NCBI GenBank assembly: GCA_950106755.1
Contig: OX467086.1
Location: 22,710,001 to 22,774,000 of the forward strand
Length of the DNA stretch: 64,000 bases
Origin: Climacium dendroides
Lineage: Eukaryota > Streptophyta > Bryopsida > Hypnales > Climaciaceae
Direction: 5' to 3'
A program made the position numbers and the translations under genes. Below the pieces are notes generated by a model, which was not told where the DNA came from, searched no databases, and saw nothing but the letters and a program-made list of their open reading frames with translations. Shown piece by piece: positions 63,101 through 64,000 of this stretch; within the stretch, counting starts at the first letter, position 1, and each line of letters begins with the position of its first letter.

Positions 63101-63273
63101 TCAGCCACTTTCCCCTGCTTGAAATACTCCCGCGCAAAAGTGAGCCAGAGATTCAGAGGTGCTTGCTCGGCTTTCAGGATGTCCAATATGTCTGTCGCGT
63201 CTGCTGGCAGCTGTTCTAACGCTACCCTCACCTCCTCCGACGTGTTTTGCACGGGAATGTACACGCACGCCAT
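60199..63273 (-). CDS. CTR9: CTR9 homologue, TPR subunit of the PAF1 complex, intronless
   Basis: A single frame of 1,024 codons from ATG 63273 to TAA 60199. CTR9 (VIP6/ELF8 in Arabidopsis) is the TPR scaffold of the PAF1 complex, which travels with RNA polymerase II in the nucleus and supports histone H2B ubiquitination and H3K4/K36 methylation. The start VYIPVQNTSEEVRVALEQLP and the TPR units (for example YNKASRIDQDEASTWVGKGQ, FKKATRMNPRDVDAWLEMGE, WINLGHIYLAQGQFGLAVKM) are characteristic. After about residue 850 follow a coiled, Glu/Arg/Gln-rich segment and a Lys/Arg- and Ser/Asp/Glu-rich tail ending SEPEDD, as in other CTR9 proteins. The length is close to the family. Having no intron is unusual for plants; no poly-A tract or decay suggests a dead retrocopy. 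Confidence 0.95.
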   Translation of the reverse strand: MACVYIPVQNTSEEVRVALEQLPADATDILDILKAEQAPLNLWLTFAREYFKQGKVAEFLQILEEGSSPEIDEYYSDVKYDRIAILNALGAYYTNLGRVESKQREKDEHFIRATQYYNKASRIDQDEASTWVGKGQLLVAKGELEQAQEVFKIVLDGQRDNVAALLGQACVQFNSGRFQEALKLYKKALQIHPQCPASVRLGLGLCRVRLGEFKKAQQAFDRVLQLDGNNVEALVASGVLDLNSGEEQRVHTGLEKMQAAYEIYPFCSMSLNHLASHYFFTDQHFMVEQLTEAALAATDHTLMKAQSYYNLARSCHTKEDYEMAARYYRASTAELKNPRDFILPYYGLGQVHLKLGDWKAALASFEKVLELYPDNCETLKAIGHILGQQGRKEKALEHFKKATRMNPRDVDAWLEMGELLVSSDFAAALESFQTAHNLLKKSQEVIPLALLNNIGVLHFEKGELEAARKAYKQALGEGIWTEYSEGHRSVDVVSPIEDNELFRKLEAEGVSLDVPAEKVTVLFNLARLHEQLHETGKASVLFRLILYKHPQYEDAYLRLGALSLARSNISTSLELVNKALNANDKNVEALSVRGNLEVKTDDWLKAKDTFKSILEIKDGNDNYAMLALGNWNYYAATRGEKKVPKLEATHLEKSRDLYQKVLGLQPNNMYAANGIGVVLAEKGMFDVSKDIFTQVQEAATGNLAVDMPDVWINLGHIYLAQGQFGLAVKMYLNCLKRFYHNTDHQILLYLARTHYEAEQWQECKRVLLRAIHLAPSNYMLRFDVAIAMQKFSTATLQKAKRTADEVRQAVFELKNALRLFDQLAGVEDQKVHGFDEKKLDMHGEYCKHLLDAAKVHLEAAEREEQQQRQKQEVARQVAVAEEARRKAEDERRLQLERRQRDAEQRIALQLEDKLQMTKANWAQKRGGDKGGADEGEDGGTGKKEKRKRKKKEKKSAAQYSDGEEGGRDSPRPVSDDDAEEVPVKSQAKKKRRKRAVSDSEEEGEMTPAESPVHYTEQHSEPEDD

Positions 63274-64000
63274 GGCTCTGCTCTTCCCTATTACTGCTTC
63301 GAAAATCCTCGTAACTAAACCCTAAAATACCTAAACCGTCCCTCGTCCCTCCTGTGGCTCCCTTGACGCCATGGATACCAGGGCACCAATTCCGAAAGCG
63401 CATGCAACGACCATCACCCGAATCCAAGTTCCTCAGCCAACGGTGAAGAGCCTAGCAAAGTGAACCATTTACATTGCCTGTGCTCCACCCAAAGTGGCAT
63501 TGACAAGAAATTCGTTTCATTCCTTGGTAGGATCTCTGCAGGAGCAGCAAGAAAGGATCCCTTCATGCCAGTCCCAAACTCTCTGTCTTTAGCATACACT
63601 CTTCTAACTACTTAATATGGGCGCCCTACCTGTCATTAAGCACAGGAGTGTGAATAATATTGTCAAGAAGCCATTACATTCTTAATACCCTAAAAGTCCT
63701 AGAACCGAAAGACCAAACCCCTGAAAACCCTACGAGTTCTCCAGCTTCCACTTCATTCTCAGAAACACTACTTGAAACAGAGAAAAATAAGGAACTCCAT
63801 AACGAAGTGGTCTCAAAGCATAAACTGAAACACAGATCTTGAAACCCTGAGACACTCCAAACTTCAAAAGTTCAAACTGAAAGACCCAAATCCTCAAAAC
63901 CCTAAAATACAAATTCGACTCCCTGTGAAAAAACCCACTCTTCCACTATATTCACTGGATGGCACCAAAAAAGGTTTTCAATTCAAGTGACTTGCTGAAA
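63274..64000 (-). promoter_or_regulatory. Upstream region of CTR9
   Basis: A telo-box (minus-sense TTTAGGGTTTAG, near 63317-63328) lies about 45 bases before the CTR9 ATG, and more AAACCCTA-like motifs cluster at 63720-63905. I see no second gene in the last 700 bases. Confidence 0.4.

Noticed and set aside
1..64000. CRISPR arrays, rRNA or tRNA genes
   Set aside because: I saw no spaced short direct repeats of CRISPR type, no rRNA sequence and no convincing tRNA boxes; a tRNA scan by program would be needed to be certain.

Overview
The window looks like nuclear DNA of a land plant, most likely a bryophyte (moss-type). The reasons are plant gene families (nodulin-like MFS transporter, PLA1-type class III lipase, coatomer zeta and CTR9 of plant type), GT-AG introns with T-rich acceptors, telo-box motifs (AAACCCTAA) near gene starts, and very AT-rich, repeat-filled intergenic DNA without readable transposon proteins. 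The species cannot be fixed from the sequence. The moss-type call is an inference.

Layout. From 17.6 kb to the left edge, on the minus strand, lies one giant gene. I assembled 16 exons (165..17612) whose splice phases all agree and which give 3,837 codons, still open at the left edge. The product begins with a signal peptide and an IPT/TIG-like domain. About two dozen filamin/ABP280-like Ig repeats follow (one exon of 4.3 kb holds about a dozen), and then a module resembling the REJ/PKD region of polycystin-1-like proteins. Upstream on the same strand is a complete six-exon coatomer subunit zeta gene (19591..22390), whose first intron carries a diverged tandem repeat. From 22.6 to 26.9 kb there is repeat-rich intergenic DNA. 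A two-exon class III lipase (27913..30795, plus strand) has Asn where the catalytic Ser of GHSLGG should be. From 31 to 39 kb there are more repeats and one doubtful small gene. A small two-exon gene (39523..40123, plus) encodes a 120-aa basic, probably organellar protein. A three-exon nodulin-like MFS transporter (40935..44111, minus) follows. From 44.1 to 60.2 kb I see no gene, only non-autonomous transposon-like repeats. An intronless CTR9 gene (60199..63273, minus) ends the window.

The genes do not form a pathway; they are ordinary neighbours on a plant chromosome. The most unusual object is the giant filamin-repeat/REJ-like protein, which I suggest is a cell-surface adhesion or sensory receptor, possibly of motile male gametes. 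The repeat landscape is the second point of interest. It has a family of three near-complete copies of about 930 bp with TTAACCYCTAAAG ends, several MITE-like families, and a 565-bp foldback element.
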